A stretch of 6,228 bases of DNA from Patescibacteria group bacterium UBA6130 (lineage in GTDB: Bacteria > Patescibacteriota > Microgenomatia > UBA12405 > UBA6130): assembly GCA_002428285.1 (NCBI GenBank), contig DIVO01000059.1:1-6228 (forward strand). Direction: 5' to 3'. The translations under genes were made by a program, and so were the position numbers. Every line of letters begins with the position of its first letter. Positions within the stretch are counted from its first letter, which is position 1. Of the stretch, positions 5,747 to 6,228 are shown piece by piece. Below the pieces are notes generated by a model. The model was not told the origin of the DNA. It saw only the letters and a program-made list of their open reading frames with translations, and did not search any database.

Positions 5747-6228
5747 TTATCTTTTTCCCAAAATACATTTCAAAATTTTCTCGACTTCTTTTTCCAAATC
5801 TTCCGGTGTTCCTGTGTTCTCGATTAGATAATCTGCTAATTCCAAGCATCCCCGAATATTTGTTCCTTTGACAAAATCTCCAGAAAAATGATCTTTATCA
5901 TCCATTTCTATAAACTTTTCCCAAGTCAATGGCTCTCCTTCTCTGTTCCTCTCCGAAGCTCTTTTGAACCGCAATTCTCTGGGAGCAGTAACTCCTATAA
6001 CAACTGCACCCTTGCTCTTTAAATATTCCACTTCGGGAACGGCTCGTATACTTTCAATCACCATTTTTTCTATTCCATCATCCATGAACTTCTCATATGT
6101 TCTCTGGGCAAGGATCTGAGGACCAAACTGGCTTCTTAATCTATTGCCAGTTTCTAAAAGTTTTTCGCGGGTAATTTCTCCCTGTGTTTTTGTTATTTCT
6201 TCCCTGATCCGGTCGGACAAAGGGGAGG
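5747..6228 (-). CDS. P-loop nucleotide kinase-like protein (UPF0200 / dephospho-CoA kinase-like), 5' end outside window
   Basis: The frame is open to the right edge, giving 159 visible residues; a TTG codon at 6220 is internal, not the start. The visible part begins at SDRIREE (4-10), which in this family normally follows about 20-30 residues holding the P-loop, so the ATP-binding loop lies outside the window. RSQFGPQILAQRT (31-43) and VIESIRAVPEVEYLK (56-70) are the helices and substrate-side strand. VVIGVTA (75-81) is a core strand. RFKRASERNREGEP (86-99) with WEKFIEMDDKDH (102-113) is the lid-like region, and ADYLIENTGT (131-140) is a late strand typical of dephospho-CoA/NMP kinases. The pattern resembles archaeal UPF0200 proteins and their bacterial relatives annotated as AAA-family or dephospho-CoA-kinase-like. 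The substrate is unknown. It is 1 nt upstream of tmk, which suggests a nucleotide-related role. Confidence 0.75.
   Translation of the reverse strand, partial: SPLSDRIREEITKTQGEITREKLLETGNRLRSQFGPQILAQRTYEKFMDDGIEKMVIESIRAVPEVEYLKSKGAVVIGVTAPRELRFKRASERNREGEPLTWEKFIEMDDKDHFSGDFVKGTNIRGCLELADYLIENTGTPEDLEKEVEKILKCILGKR

Noticed and set aside
5686..5871. Plus-strand open frame across the tmk/kinase junction
   Set aside because: It is antisense to two genes with strong family motifs and lacks a Shine-Dalgarno or conserved content.
5747..6220. A complete 157-residue gene starting at the TTG at 6220
   Set aside because: The frame stays open to the window edge, and the visible part begins where this family's first motif after the P-loop occurs, so the TTG is an internal Leu codon.

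Overview
The window looks like a piece of a small, AT-rich bacterial genome, most likely a Candidate Phyla Radiation (Patescibacteria) member. My best guess is the Microgenomates group. The evidence is indirect: lysine-rich tails on S2 and EF-Ts, a one-module EF-Ts of 161 residues, a stripped-down rpsB-tsf-frr-rseP cluster, and two membrane-anchored surface proteins whose sequence after the anchor has an R/A/S/G-rich 'RGRAAS' or 'RKGASGR' style that I associate with Microgenomates. No marker in the window proves the phylum.

Layout. Positions 1-373 (minus) hold the start of a membrane-anchored protein of unknown function that runs off the left edge. A 96-bp divergent intergenic region (374-469) carries a promoter in each direction and a perfect 8-bp inverted repeat. 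Positions 470-1882 (plus) encode a membrane-anchored glycoside hydrolase of the GH39-like (beta/alpha)8 type. It converges on, and overlaps by 42 bp, the 3' end of a minus-strand housekeeping run. In transcription order (right to left) that run is: a partial nucleotide-kinase-like protein (6228-5747), tmk (5745-5062), a 99-bp gap with a promoter and a structured leader, rpsB (4962-4117), tsf (4099-3614), frr (3551-2997) and rseP (2980-1841).

How the genes work together. The two kinases are 1 nt apart and probably form a nucleotide-metabolism pair. rpsB, tsf and frr supply ribosomal protein S2, the EF-Tu exchange factor and the ribosome recycling factor. rseP supplies an intramembrane site-2 protease. 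The order follows the widespread bacterial rpsB-tsf-pyrH-frr-uppS-cdsA-(dxr)-rseP arrangement, but pyrH and the lipid genes between frr and rseP are absent from this locus.

Most interesting signal. The rpsB leader can fold into a 10-bp stem just upstream of a strong Shine-Dalgarno sequence. The loop of that stem carries a 7-nt sequence perfectly complementary to the end of the ribosome-binding site plus the AUG. This is a candidate pseudoknot that could switch off rpsB-tsf translation, and so a candidate S2 autoregulatory element. It was found by eye and has not been tested by folding or covariation.
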